The position numbers and the translations under genes were made by a program. From NCBI GenBank assembly GCA_023228065.1, contig JALOBX010000001.1, forward strand, positions 124,001 through 188,000: a stretch of DNA of 64,000 bases, read 5' to 3'. Position 1 is the stretch's first letter; each line of letters opens with the position of its first letter. A model generated the notes under the pieces. It ran no database searches. It saw only the letters and a program-made list of their open reading frames with translations, and was not told where the DNA came from. Positions 40,213 through 49,242 of this stretch are shown piece after piece. This DNA comes from Candidatus Pacearchaeota archaeon (GTDB lineage Archaea > Nanoarchaeota > Nanoarchaeia > Pacearchaeales > GW2011-AR1).

Positions 40213-41226
40213 TTATAAATAATATTTTTTATAAGAAAATTTACATGGCTTTGGACTTATTTCTATCCAACCATCGTTTATGTTAACTATTGCAGATGCG
40301 ATAGTAACATTCCAATTTGGATGTGTTCTATGTCCGCATATTCCTGTTTTATGGTCTTTCAAAATCTGTTTCATTACCACAATTCCTGGTTTGTTCTTAT
40401 TTTGTTCAATTATTTCAATTGCCCTAGAATATCTTTGCAAACTTTCTCTTTTTGTATTTTTTTTATTTTGAGCATCTTTTAATAGGGGGTGGTTAGTATG
40501 GACAAGCCAATGATTATTATGAAATTTTTTATATCTCCCCCACAAGGTTTCAATATCCTCAAAATGTTTGTTGTCTGCAACTAAAGTATTATCACAAATT
40601 GAACGCCATGGATCTGTAATAGATTTTTCAGCTTCTTTTATAGATTTAGCGTCAAGGAGTGAACGCATTATAAAAGTTCTCGGAATACCTTTTTTTAATC
40701 TATCAAAATTTAATGAATTGGTGGTAAATGCTATATGTTTATCATTCAATCCGCACGAGGTTCCGGGAAGAGAACCAAGATAAGATAGTGCAAGAAATTT
40801 TCTTCCGGCAATTTCTGCATGTATAAGATAAAGTCCATTTTTTTTATAAGATTGAAGCCAGTCTTCGTTATGTCCTACTAGTATTTTATTATCTTCTGTC
40901 TTAAGTGCTATGCTTGTACATCGTGGAATATAAAACTCAAGAAATTCTTCTTCACAATTAAAAACCATTAAATCTTCAAATGGAACTCCTGCACCCTTTG
41001 CTATTGCAGTTAATTCTGTTAAAAATTGAGGATATTCTTTTGCAATTGCTGGTATAAAACTAAGAGCTTTTTCTTTTAGTTTTTCAATTTTTGCTCCCCT
41101 AGATTTATATAATTTAAGACTTGTGTTTATCCTCTTTTTAATAGGAATAGATAATTTTTTTCCAATCTTAAATCCCAGTTCAGCATTATCTTTAGCAATT
41201 ATTTTTATATAAGGAATGCTCCCCAT
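40213..41226 (-). CDS. C45-type acyltransferase/peptidase (Ntn hydrolase)
   Basis: 337 aa of the acyl-CoA:6-aminopenicillanate acyltransferase family. Seen: the cleavage/nucleophile site PRCTSIAL, GHNEDWLQSY, GLNDKHIAFTTNSL and the HTNHPL motif. The enzymes are autoprocessed and hydrolyse or transfer amide-linked acyl groups. In this host the substrate is unknown; lipid or peptide amides are typical. Upstream of metG on the same strand, 38 bp away. Confidence 0.82.
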   Translation of the reverse strand: MGSIPYIKIIAKDNAELGFKIGKKLSIPIKKRINTSLKLYKSRGAKIEKLKEKALSFIPAIAKEYPQFLTELTAIAKGAGVPFEDLMVFNCEEEFLEFYIPRCTSIALKTEDNKILVGHNEDWLQSYKKNGLYLIHAEIAGRKFLALSYLGSLPGTSCGLNDKHIAFTTNSLNFDRLKKGIPRTFIMRSLLDAKSIKEAEKSITDPWRSICDNTLVADNKHFEDIETLWGRYKKFHNNHWLVHTNHPLLKDAQNKKNTKRESLQRYSRAIEIIEQNKNKPGIVVMKQILKDHKTGICGHRTHPNWNVTIASAIVNINDGWIEISPKPCKFSYKKYYL

Positions 41227-41266
41227 ATTTTAATAAATAAAACAAGATTTATATTGATTATGTAAT

Positions 41267-41337
41267 GCGCGGTTAGTTCATCGGTAGAATACGAGCTTCC
41301 CAAGCTCGGGAGCCGGGTCCAATTCCCGGACTGCGCA
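41267..41337 (+). tRNA. tRNA-Gly (CCC)
   Basis: 71 nt, no intron. Acceptor GCGCGGT/ACTGCGC with one G:T pair, anticodon arm CGAGC-TTCCCAA-GCTCG giving CCC, T arm CCGGG-TCCAATT-CCCGG, discriminator A, no encoded CCA. No downstream 3'-end duplication, unlike the Ile, Glu and Thr genes. Confidence 0.95.
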
Positions 41338-41413
41338 TATCTTACAAAAATTATTTAAATGTATTTTAACATAAAAGTTTAGGTTTTTAAGGGGAAAATT
41401 ATTATTAATTAAA

Positions 41414-42088
41414 ATGTTTAAAAAAAATAAATGTCCTAAATGCAAAAAGAACATAGAAGAAAAATATAGCTTTTGCCCTTATTGTGGAACTGAATTAGAA
41501 CAAAATGAAGATAATGATTGGGGTATGTTAGGAAGAAATGATGCTTTCTCTTCAATGAACGACATAAAACTACCTATTGGATTTAACTCTTTATTTAATT
41601 CCCTTATGAAAAATTTAAGCAAGGAGTTTGATGAACAATTAAATGCTAATCATTTTGGAGAAGAGAAAAAAACAGGAAAAATAAAAAAAGACGGAATAAG
41701 CATAAGCATTTCCACATTTGGAACTGGGGCTCCAAAAATAAAGGTTACTCCTTTAGGAAACAGCCAAAAATTAAAAGAGGAAAAAGATATTGTAAAATTT
41801 AAATCAACAAACTTTACAAAAGAAAAGATAAAAGAATTCTTATCCTTACCGAGAGAAGAACCAAGAACAGATATAAGAAGACTTTCAAACAGGGTAATCT
41901 ATGAACTTGAAATGCCTGGAGTAAAATCTATAGAAGATGTTTCTATAATAAAATTAGAAAATAGTATAGAAATAAAAGCCGTTTCAAAAAAGAAAGCATA
42001 TGCAAAAGTGATTCAAATAAGTCTTCCAATAAAAAATTATAATCTTTCTGAAGGGAAATTAACTCTTGAATTAGGAATAAAAAACTAA
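41414..42088 (+). CDS. Zinc-ribbon protein with C-terminal Hsp20/CS-like domain
   Basis: 224 aa. N-terminal zinc ribbon KCPKCKKN...FCPYCGTE (residues 7-28), a long unstructured middle with Gly/Lys, then a beta-rich end: NRVIYELEMPGVKSIEDVSI, ENSIEIKAV, KVIQISLPIKNYNLSEG and a final LTLELGI resembling the alpha-crystallin/CS sandwich with its I-x-I-like end. Small heat-shock chaperones normally lack a zinc ribbon. A chaperone-like role is inferred. Confidence 0.6.
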   Translation: MFKKNKCPKCKKNIEEKYSFCPYCGTELEQNEDNDWGMLGRNDAFSSMNDIKLPIGFNSLFNSLMKNLSKEFDEQLNANHFGEEKKTGKIKKDGISISISTFGTGAPKIKVTPLGNSQKLKEEKDIVKFKSTNFTKEKIKEFLSLPREEPRTDIRRLSNRVIYELEMPGVKSIEDVSIIKLENSIEIKAVSKKKAYAKVIQISLPIKNYNLSEGKLTLELGIKN

Positions 42089-42139
42089 AAAAGAGATTAC
42101 AAAAACATTTAAATAACTTTTTCTATGAAAATAAGTAAT

Positions 42140-42214
42140 GAGCCTGTAGCTCAGCCTGGTTAGAGCACTACTCTGATACGGTAGGGGTCCACAGTTCAAA
42201 TCTGTGCAGGCTCA
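42140..42214 (+). tRNA. tRNA-Ile (GAT)
   Basis: 75 nt. Acceptor GAGCCTG/CAGGCTC, anticodon arm CTACT-CTGATAC-GGTAG giving GAT, T arm CACAG-TTCAAAT-CTGTG, discriminator A. Its 3' end plus three following bases is repeated 73 bp downstream next to a hairpin element. Confidence 0.95.
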
Positions 42215-42248
42215 TTTTTAAGCATGCACCTAATAAAAGGAAAGTTAA

Positions 42249-42290
42249 GCGAAGAAAACCTTTGGTTGTCTCGCCTGTGCAGGCTCATTT
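42249..42290 (+). repeat. Hairpin element plus duplicated tRNA-Ile 3' end
   Basis: Hairpin GCGAAGAAAACC-TTT-GGTTGTCTCGC at 42249-42274 is followed without a gap by CTGTGCAGGCTCATTT (42275-42290), identical to bases 42202-42217 of tRNA-Ile and its flank. The arrangement looks like a tiny insertion at the tRNA 3' end. It lies in the gap before the L15e promoter. Confidence 0.85.
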
Positions 42291-42337
42291 AAAAACTGCA
42301 CCCCAAGCTTTAAAAATAAACTTTTTCTAAATATTTA

Positions 42338-42853
42338 ATGGCACATGGAATGTATCATTATATTCAGCAAGCATGGAAAAAACCAGATGCAGAAACATTA
42401 AGAGAAAGAATGACTGGATGGCGTCATAGTCCTGTTTTTACTAAGGTTGATAAACCATTAAGATTAGACAGAGCAAGAGCTATAGGGTACAAAGACAAAA
42501 AAGGATTTGTAGTAATAAGAGTCAGAGTAATAAGAGGCGGACATAAAAGGCAAAGACCAGTAAAAGGAAGAAGAGGAAAGAGAATGCATACAAGAAAAAA
42601 TCTGCAGATGAATTATAAATGGATTGCAGAACAAAGAACTGCAAGAAAATACAAAAATCTTGAAGTTTTAAATTCTTATCAAATTGGAAAAGATGGAATG
42701 AATTATTTTTTTGAAGTTATCCTTGTAGATCCAAGTAAACCAGAAATAAAAAATGACAAGACAATGAAATGGGTTTCAAATTCTAAAAATAAGAAAAGAG
42801 CGTTCAGAGGATTAACCTCTGCAGCTAAAAAATCTCGTGGTTTGCGAAGATAA
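42338..42853 (+). CDS. rpl15e: 50S ribosomal protein L15e
   Basis: 171 aa. MAHGMYHYIQQAWKKPD, RMTGWRHSPVF, RLDRARAIGYKDKKGFVVI, the basic GGHKRQRPVKGRRGKRMHT (outline), and the final AFRGLTSAAKKSRGLRR are all standard for archaeal eL15. It binds 23S rRNA near the exit tunnel base. Probably leaderless, from a TTTAAAAATA box about 28 bp upstream. Confidence 0.96.
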   Translation: MAHGMYHYIQQAWKKPDAETLRERMTGWRHSPVFTKVDKPLRLDRARAIGYKDKKGFVVIRVRVIRGGHKRQRPVKGRRGKRMHTRKNLQMNYKWIAEQRTARKYKNLEVLNSYQIGKDGMNYFFEVILVDPSKPEIKNDKTMKWVSNSKNKKRAFRGLTSAAKKSRGLRR

Positions 42854-42892
42854 TTTCCAAAATTATTTAAATACATTTTTCCTTAATTCTTC

Positions 42893-43180
42893 ATGCTTTC
42901 ACAAGAGCCGATAAATTTAGGTGATGTTTCAAAAGAAGATATTGATAAAGAAATTCTCCGATTAGGAATGATTGCAGAACTGGATGCTGTAAGTTTATAT
43001 GAACAGCTCGCAGCAAAAACAAAAAATAAAGACATAAAAAAAGTTCTTCTTGATATTGCAAAAGAAGAAAAAACACATATAGCCGAATTTGAAACTATGC
43101 TTTTAAGATTTGATAAGGAACAGGTTCGTGAAAACCAAAAAGCAAAAGAAGAAATTAAAAAATTAACAGGCAAGAATTAA
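42893..43180 (+). CDS. Ferritin-like / encapsulated-ferritin-type protein
   Basis: 95 aa. Helix 1 carries MIAELDAVSLYEQLA and helix 2 carries DIAKEEKTHIAEFETML; the Glu, Glu-x2-His pattern matches the half-bundle EncFtn family in which the iron site forms only on dimerisation. In bacteria these proteins are cargo of encapsulin shells; no shell gene is in this window. It may instead store or oxidise iron freely, next to DNA ligase. A TTATTTAAATAC box gives a leaderless start. Confidence 0.7.
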   Translation: MLSQEPINLGDVSKEDIDKEILRLGMIAELDAVSLYEQLAAKTKNKDIKKVLLDIAKEEKTHIAEFETMLLRFDKEQVRENQKAKEEIKKLTGKN

Positions 43181-43219
43181 AAACTTCTATTTCTATTGAT
43201 ATACAAAGGTGAAAACAAT

Positions 43220-44923
43220 TTGAGATATTTGAAACTTGCAGAGTTGTATGAATCTCTTTCTTCAACTACAAAGAGGCTTGAAAAAACAAAAATTCTTTCT
43301 GAATTTCTAAAAGAACTTCATGAATCAGATAGAGAAGTATTATACCTTCTTCTTGGAGAAATTTATCCAGAATACGACGAGAGAAAAATAGGAATAAGCA
43401 GTCAGCTAGCAATAAAAGCAATTTCAAAATCAACAGGAACAAATAAAGAAAATATTGTCAAAGAATGGAAATCTCTTGGAGACTTGGGGAAAGTTGCGGA
43501 AAAACTTACAAAGCATAAAAAACAATCAACTCTCCAAAGCCATATTCTCACCACTGAAAAAGTTTTGGAAAATTTAAGAAAACTTCCTGCATTAGAGGGG
43601 AAAGGAACAGTTGATAAAAAGATTTCATTAATTACAGAATTATTAACTTCTGCTTCTCCGATAGAAGCTCTTTATCTTGTGAGAACTTTAATTGGAGATT
43701 TAAGAATTGGAATTCAGGAAAGTACAGTACGAGAATCAATGGCAGACGCATTTTTCAAGGGGGAAGAAGGTTCGGCAGGAAAGGTTCAGGATGCAATTAA
43801 TAAATCAAATGATTTGGCTGAAGTTTTTGATGCGGCAAGAACAGGAAGAGAAAAAGATTTGGGTAAAATTAAGATTGAAGTAGGCAAGCCGATTAAAGCA
43901 ATGCTAGCACAAAAAGTAAAAACAATAAAAGAGGGATTTGAAGCAGTAGGAAAACCTTGTGCAATTGAATATAAATACGACGGATTTAGATTAATAATTC
44001 ACAAAAAAGGGGAAGAAATTTTATTATTTACAAGAACATTAGAAAATGTTTCAAAACAATTTCCAGAAGTAGCTGATTACATAAAAAAATATGTAAAAGG
44101 AAATTCTTTTATTTTGGATTCAGAAGCAGTTGGTTTTGACAAGAAAACAAAAGAGTACAAACCATTTCAATCTGTTTCCCAAAGAATAAAAAGAAAGCAC
44201 GACATTGAAAAAATCCAGAATGAACTTCCAGTAGAAGTAAATGTATTTGATGTTTTATATTATGAAGGAAAATCTCTTCTGAATGAACCTTTCAAAAAGA
44301 GAACAGAATTAGTAAAAAAGATAATTGAAAGTCATCCTTACAAAATAATTCATTCAAAACAAATTATTACTGGTGACGAAGAAAAAGCAAAAGAATTTTA
44401 TAAACAGGCATTGAAAGATAAACAAGAGGGAGTCATGATGAAAAATCTTGATGCAGATTATTCTCCTGGAAGAAGAGTAGGAAATATGGTAAAGATGAAG
44501 CCAGAAGAAAAAGATTTTGATTTGGTTATTACAGGAGGAGAATATGGGAAAGGAAAACGTTCTGGTTGGCTTTCTAGTTTTATTCTTTCTTGCAGAGATG
44601 GAAATAAATTTTTAGAGATAGGAAAGATGGGAACAGGAATTAAAGAGAAAAAAGAAGAAGGAATCTCTTTCGATGAACTTACAAAAAAACTCAAGCCATT
44701 AATTACAGAAGAAAAGGGGAAGGATGTAAAGATAAAACCAAAGGTTGTTGTTTCAGTTACATATCAAGAAATACAAAAGTCTCCAACATATTCTTCTGGA
44801 TTTGCTTTGAGGTTTCCAAGATTTACTGCACTTCGCCCTGACAAACCATTATCTGAAATAACTTCATTAAAAGACGTGGAAAAAGATTTTGAAAAGCAAA
44901 AAAGAAACTGGAAATATGGTTAA
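43220..44923 (+). CDS. lig: ATP-dependent DNA ligase
   Basis: 567 aa from the TTG at 43220, which is preceded by AAGGTGA at a good ribosome-binding distance; an upstream TTG at 43196 would add eight residues, and no suitable ATG exists. N-terminal DNA-binding helices (YLKLAELYESLSSTTKRLEKT, outline), motif I EYKYDGFR with the adenylated Lys, LDSEAVGFD, EGVMMKNLDADY, VKMKPE and the OB-fold end RFPRFTALRPDKPL. It seals Okazaki fragments. Confidence 0.93.
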   Translation: MRYLKLAELYESLSSTTKRLEKTKILSEFLKELHESDREVLYLLLGEIYPEYDERKIGISSQLAIKAISKSTGTNKENIVKEWKSLGDLGKVAEKLTKHKKQSTLQSHILTTEKVLENLRKLPALEGKGTVDKKISLITELLTSASPIEALYLVRTLIGDLRIGIQESTVRESMADAFFKGEEGSAGKVQDAINKSNDLAEVFDAARTGREKDLGKIKIEVGKPIKAMLAQKVKTIKEGFEAVGKPCAIEYKYDGFRLIIHKKGEEILLFTRTLENVSKQFPEVADYIKKYVKGNSFILDSEAVGFDKKTKEYKPFQSVSQRIKRKHDIEKIQNELPVEVNVFDVLYYEGKSLLNEPFKKRTELVKKIIESHPYKIIHSKQIITGDEEKAKEFYKQALKDKQEGVMMKNLDADYSPGRRVGNMVKMKPEEKDFDLVITGGEYGKGKRSGWLSSFILSCRDGNKFLEIGKMGTGIKEKKEEGISFDELTKKLKPLITEEKGKDVKIKPKVVVSVTYQEIQKSPTYSSGFALRFPRFTALRPDKPLSEITSLKDVEKDFEKQKRNWKYG

Positions 44924-44959
44924 ATTTCTTTAGCAATTTTACTAGTTTCCTCCTCGAAG

Positions 44960-44971
44960 CCTTTATAAAGG
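44960..44971 (+). promoter_or_regulatory. TATA box of the TBP gene
   Basis: CCTTTATAAAGG, a perfect 12-bp palindrome centred 28 bp before the TBP start at 44994. Being the TBP gene's own TATA box, its symmetry is notable, but no gene lies divergently within range. Confidence 0.55.
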
Positions 44972-44993
44972 ATTTTTTCTATGATAATATAAC

Positions 44994-45548
44994 ATGTCAG
45001 CAACAAGTAGTTATAAGATTCAGAATATCGTCGCTACTGCTTCTCTTGGTAAGCCAGTCCCTCTAACAAAATTAGCAAGGACACAGCCAAATACAGAATA
45101 TAACCCAGAGACTTTTCCAGGGCTTGTTTTAAGGGTTAAAGAGCCAAAATCAGCAGTTTTAGTTTTCTCTTCAGGAAATTTAGTATGTACTGGAACAAAA
45201 TCAACAACCCAAGTCAGGCAAGTTATTGATGCAGTTATAAAACAATTAAAAAAGATAAATGTAAAAATTACTACGCAACCAAAAATTACCGTACAAAATA
45301 TAGTCGCATCAGGAACAATAAATCTCAAGCTTAATCTTAACTTTTTGGCTTTGGAAATGAGGAACACAGAATATGAGCCAGAGCAGTTTCCAGGGTTAGT
45401 TTACAAATTAAGCGAGCCAAATGCAACATTCCTTTTATTTAGCAACGGGAAGCTTGTTTGCACAGGAACAAAAAACAAACAGCAGCTTGAAGATAGCATG
45501 GACCAGCTTTTAAAGAATGTCAAAGAAGCCTTGAAGAACTATAAATAA
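44994..45548 (+). CDS. tbp: TATA-binding protein
   Basis: 184 aa, two direct repeats of the saddle half: IQNIVATASLGKPVPLTKLA...FPGLVLRVKEPKSAVLVFSSG (outline) and VQNIVASGTINLKLNLNFLA...FPGLVYKLSEP. Binds the TATA box to start transcription by archaeal RNA polymerase. No acidic tail; C-terminus is short and basic. Confidence 0.97.
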   Translation: MSATSSYKIQNIVATASLGKPVPLTKLARTQPNTEYNPETFPGLVLRVKEPKSAVLVFSSGNLVCTGTKSTTQVRQVIDAVIKQLKKINVKITTQPKITVQNIVASGTINLKLNLNFLALEMRNTEYEPEQFPGLVYKLSEPNATFLLFSNGKLVCTGTKNKQQLEDSMDQLLKNVKEALKNYK

Positions 45549-45609
45549 TTCTAAATGAATACATTCCTATATAGAAATCCATATAAATAAAATACCCATT
45601 TTGTAAATT

Positions 45610-47652
45610 ATGAGTGAAGAGGATTTCAAAAAAGAGGGAGAAAAATCAAAAGCAGATGATTTAATAATTGAAGCAAAAAAATTCTTTGATTTCTACAAGA
45701 AAGACATGGGGAAGTCAATAAGAAAAGGCTCCAATGTTGTTTCATTAGATTTTATGAAGCTCACAGAATTCTCAAATAAACTTCCCGATGACATTCTTTC
45801 CAACCCAGAAGAAGCTCTAAGATATATTGAAATTGCAATAGAAGAATTAGGATTAATAAAAAATGCAAGAATTAGATTAGTAAATGTTCCTCGCAGTCAG
45901 GAAATTAAAGTCAGAAATATTCGTTCAAAACATTTAAATGAAATGATTGTAATTGAAGGAATAATTCGCCAGGCAAGTGATGTTCGTCCGCAGGTTGTTA
46001 ATGCAAAATTTGAATGTCCTTCTTGTGGAACATTAATGTCTGTATTACAAATTGAAAAAAAGTTTAGAGAACCTCCAAGATGTTCTTGTGGTAGAAGGGG
46101 GGGATTTAAACTAATAAGCAAAGAGATGGTAGATACTCAAAGACTGGTAGTAGAAGAAGCACCAGAATCATTGTCTGGAGGAGAACAGCCAAAGAGAATA
46201 AATATTTTTGTAAAAGAAGATTTAGTAGAACCAAAAATGGAGGAGAAAACAACTCCTGGAAGCAGAATAAAAGTTATAGGTGTTTTGAAAGAGGTTCCTA
46301 TCCCGTTGCAGTCAGGAGGTTTATCTACAAGATTTGAACTAGCAATAGAAGCAAATAATGTAATTCCATTAGAAGAGACTTTTGAAGAATTAGATATAAC
46401 AGATGAAGATGAAAAACAAATATTAGAACTTTCAGAAGACCCTATGGTTTTTGATAATCTTGCAAGAAGCATAACTCCAAGTATTTGGGGGTATGAAGAA
46501 ATAAAAAAATCCCTTGTTCTTCAATTGTTCAGTGGAGTTCAAAAAGTTCATAAAGACGGGCAGAAAAGCAGAGGAGATATCCATATCCTATTAATTGGAG
46601 ACCCAGGAGTTGCAAAATCGGTTACCTTAGGTTTTATGGCGAATATTTCTCCTAAAGGAAGATATGTAGTGGGTAAATCCGCATCAGGAGCAGGACTTAC
46701 TGCAACAGTTGTAAGAGATGAATACTTGAGAGGATGGAGTTTAGAAGCAGGAGCAATGGTTCTTGCAAATAAAGGACTTGTCTGCGTAGATGAATTGGAA
46801 AAGATGGATCCTAATGATAGAAGTGCGATGCATGAAGCAATGGAACAGCAGACTATCACAGTTAGCAAGGCAAATGTTCAGGCAACATTAAGAGCAGAAA
46901 CCTCTGTTCTCGCTGCAGCAAATCCCAAATTTGGAAGATTTGACCCAAGCCAGCCAATTGCCCAGCAAATAGACTTGCCTCCAACTTTGATTAACAGATT
47001 TGATATAATATTCACATTAAGAGATATTCCAGACAGGCAAAAAGATGAAAAAATTGCAGACCATGTTTTGCATGAACATATGAAAGAAGGAGAAGATATG
47101 ACTATCCCCAGAGAATTATTCAGGAAATATGTTGCATATGCGAAACAAAGAGTTAAACCAAAACTTACAGATGAAGCAGTAGAAGACATAAAAAGATTTT
47201 ATATTGAATTGAGAAATAAACCAGTAGCTGTGGAATCCGGGTTGCGTCCAATTCCAATTTCAGCAAGACAATTGCAGGCATTAATCAGGATGGCAGAAGC
47301 ATCTGCAAAGGTTAGGTTAAGTGCAGATGTAACAAAAAAAGATTCTCAGATAGCAATAGAAATTATGAAATATTATTTAATGCAGGTAGGTTACGATTAT
47401 GAATCAGGAAATTTTGATATTGATAGAATAAATAATAGAATGACTTCTTCACAGAGAAATAAAGTATTCATAGTAAGAGATACAATAATTGACTTGGAAA
47501 ACAGGATAGGTAAAATGATTCCTATTGAAGAAATTGAAAAAGAACTTCATGACAAAATGAATAAAGATGAAGTTGAAGAAGCTTTAATCAAGTTGGAGAC
47601 ATCTGGTTCTATTTATCGCCCTCAAAGAGGATATGTCGGAAGAGCAGGTTAA
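45610..47652 (+). CDS. mcm: Replicative helicase MCM
   Basis: 680-aa AAA+ helicase. N-terminal zinc motif (CPSCG...CSCG), Walker A GDPGVAKSV, Walker B GLVCVDELEKM, sensor 1 AAANPKFGRF, arginine finger LINRFDIIF (usually S-R-F-D) and a C-terminal winged helix (IEEIEKELHDKMNKDEVEEA). Forms the hexamer that unwinds the replication fork. The RPA-like gene follows 50 bp downstream. Confidence 0.97.
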   Translation: MSEEDFKKEGEKSKADDLIIEAKKFFDFYKKDMGKSIRKGSNVVSLDFMKLTEFSNKLPDDILSNPEEALRYIEIAIEELGLIKNARIRLVNVPRSQEIKVRNIRSKHLNEMIVIEGIIRQASDVRPQVVNAKFECPSCGTLMSVLQIEKKFREPPRCSCGRRGGFKLISKEMVDTQRLVVEEAPESLSGGEQPKRINIFVKEDLVEPKMEEKTTPGSRIKVIGVLKEVPIPLQSGGLSTRFELAIEANNVIPLEETFEELDITDEDEKQILELSEDPMVFDNLARSITPSIWGYEEIKKSLVLQLFSGVQKVHKDGQKSRGDIHILLIGDPGVAKSVTLGFMANISPKGRYVVGKSASGAGLTATVVRDEYLRGWSLEAGAMVLANKGLVCVDELEKMDPNDRSAMHEAMEQQTITVSKANVQATLRAETSVLAAANPKFGRFDPSQPIAQQIDLPPTLINRFDIIFTLRDIPDRQKDEKIADHVLHEHMKEGEDMTIPRELFRKYVAYAKQRVKPKLTDEAVEDIKRFYIELRNKPVAVESGLRPIPISARQLQALIRMAEASAKVRLSADVTKKDSQIAIEIMKYYLMQVGYDYESGNFDIDRINNRMTSSQRNKVFIVRDTIIDLENRIGKMIPIEEIEKELHDKMNKDEVEEALIKLETSGSIYRPQRGYVGRAG

Positions 47653-47702
47653 TTATAATTTATGCTCTAAATATTTAAAAACTAATTTTAACTTTTTAAA
47701 AA

Positions 47703-48329
47703 ATGTCCGACGAACAATTCAAAAGAAATGTTGCATATAAATTAAGAATAGGCGACATATTGATGGGGAAGCCAATAATGGATGGTGAAAGATTTGCTTT
47801 CTTAGAACTTGGCGGGAAAAAAATAATCCGAGTAAATATTATAGGAAATATAATTGACAAATATGAAAGTGAAGGAGAAAGGAAATATATATTCTTTACA
47901 TTAGATGATGGTTCTGGACAAATAAAATTAAAATGTTTTGGAGATGAAGCAATAAAATTTAAAGAGATATTTCAAGGAGAGACTGTTTTGGTAATTGGAG
48001 TTTTAAGAAATTTTAATAATGAGACTTATATTTCTCCAGAAATAATCAGAGAACAAGACACAAAATATTTGCTTATAAGAAAACTTGAAATTGAAAAAGA
48101 AAAAAACAAAAATCCGCAACCATTGCAAAAAGAACAAATTATTGCAGTTAAAGATAAAATTTTAGATACAATAAAAAATGCGGAAAAAGATGGAGGAATT
48201 GATGTAGATTCTGTAATAATGAGTTTGAGAGACGTTTCTCCAGAAGTAATAAATCAGGAGATAAAAAAATTATTAGAAGAAGGAATTATATTTGAACCGC
48301 GCCCTGGAAAAGTCAGGTGGCTGGGATAA
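47703..48329 (+). CDS. RPA32-like single-stranded DNA-binding protein
   Basis: 208 aa. One OB fold (IRVNIIGNIIDKYES, YIFFTLDDGSGQIKLKCFGD, VLVIGVLRNFNNETYISPEII, in outline) and a C-terminal winged helix (residues about 140-205) as in the middle subunit of eukaryotic RPA. Binds and protects single-stranded DNA at forks or repair sites. Located right after mcm. Confidence 0.85.
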   Translation: MSDEQFKRNVAYKLRIGDILMGKPIMDGERFAFLELGGKKIIRVNIIGNIIDKYESEGERKYIFFTLDDGSGQIKLKCFGDEAIKFKEIFQGETVLVIGVLRNFNNETYISPEIIREQDTKYLLIRKLEIEKEKNKNPQPLQKEQIIAVKDKILDTIKNAEKDGGIDVDSVIMSLRDVSPEVINQEIKKLLEEGIIFEPRPGKVRWLG

Positions 48330-48408
48330 AAACTATTTTGTAATAAATAAACTACTAAGAAGTTACAATAAAAGAAACATTTTTAAAGAGAATTCTATAG
48401 AAAAAGTT

Positions 48409-48930
48409 ATGGAAAAGCCATTAAATGAAATAATTACAAAAGATAAAATGTCTTTGGAAAGGATAATTACCAAAGCGTATGAATTACAAAATAAAAAGAT
48501 TGAAAATGAAAGAAAAGAAGGTATAAGCAGAAAAACTCTTTATGAAATTGCCTCTGAAGTTGGAATAAAAGAAGAATACATTGAAAAAGCGATACAATCA
48601 GTAAAAAAAGATGATAAAGAAAATATTTTTTATTTAGCCCAAAAATTAGGCTTGAAAGATAAAATTGAAGGTGCTAATTATAAAACCAAAAGAGTAAATT
48701 TGGCTTTATTAAATATTTTAAAGAAAGCAAAAAAATTCAAAAGAAAAAGTTATAATGCTCAAGAGATAGAAGAGATTTATCAAGAAAAAGGAATATCAAT
48801 AGATATAAAAAAATTAATTAAAGAAGGATTTGATTGTCCAAGCAATGACTATCTCTTCTCAGAAGAAGTAGATAATAAAGGAAATAAAACATATTTATTG
48901 CATAAAAAAATATATTATGATTGGGATTGA
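48409..48930 (+). CDS. Helical protein of unknown function after the RPA-like gene
   Basis: 173 aa from the ATG at 48409; the longer ORF needs a TTG inside the RPA gene, and CATTTTTAAAGAG at about 48377-48388 fits a leaderless start here. Two helix-rich parts: SLERIITKAYELQNKK...GISRKTLYEIASEVGI, which looks like a tri-helical/HTH unit, and a Lys-rich second half with repeat-like EIEEIYQEKGI. No family recognised. Confidence 0.55.
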   Translation: MEKPLNEIITKDKMSLERIITKAYELQNKKIENERKEGISRKTLYEIASEVGIKEEYIEKAIQSVKKDDKENIFYLAQKLGLKDKIEGANYKTKRVNLALLNILKKAKKFKRKSYNAQEIEEIYQEKGISIDIKKLIKEGFDCPSNDYLFSEEVDNKGNKTYLLHKKIYYDWD

Positions 48931-48940
48931 TAATTTATTC

Positions 48941-49198
48941 TTATCTCATATGTTCTTTACAAATTTTCCAAATAGAATCCATAATCTCTTTTGCTCCAAG
49001 CATTTTTTCTGATGCAGACAAAAGTTTATTAGATAATTGTTTTCTGCCCCGGTGATAATCATTTATTGAATCTGCAATTAATTTTTCTGAAAGATATTCA
49101 AAAAATTCTGCTACAGAATCATATCTCATATTAATAATATCTTTTGCTAATTCTTCAAGAGTCCCTGAATATTTTTCTACAGATTTTAAATGCTTCAT
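48941..49198 (-). CDS. Small conserved-type helical protein
   Basis: 85 aa, all-helical. The run RYDSVAEFFEYLSEKLIADS and the ending IWKICKEHMR recall a small family of unknown role shared with bacteria of the candidate phyla. No motif for catalysis. Confidence 0.55.
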   Translation of the reverse strand: MKHLKSVEKYSGTLEELAKDIINMRYDSVAEFFEYLSEKLIADSINDYHRGRKQLSNKLLSASEKMLGAKEIMDSIWKICKEHMR

Positions 49199-49242
49199 AA
49201 TTCAAAAATTATTTTGGAAATATATAAAGTTAATTATATTTA

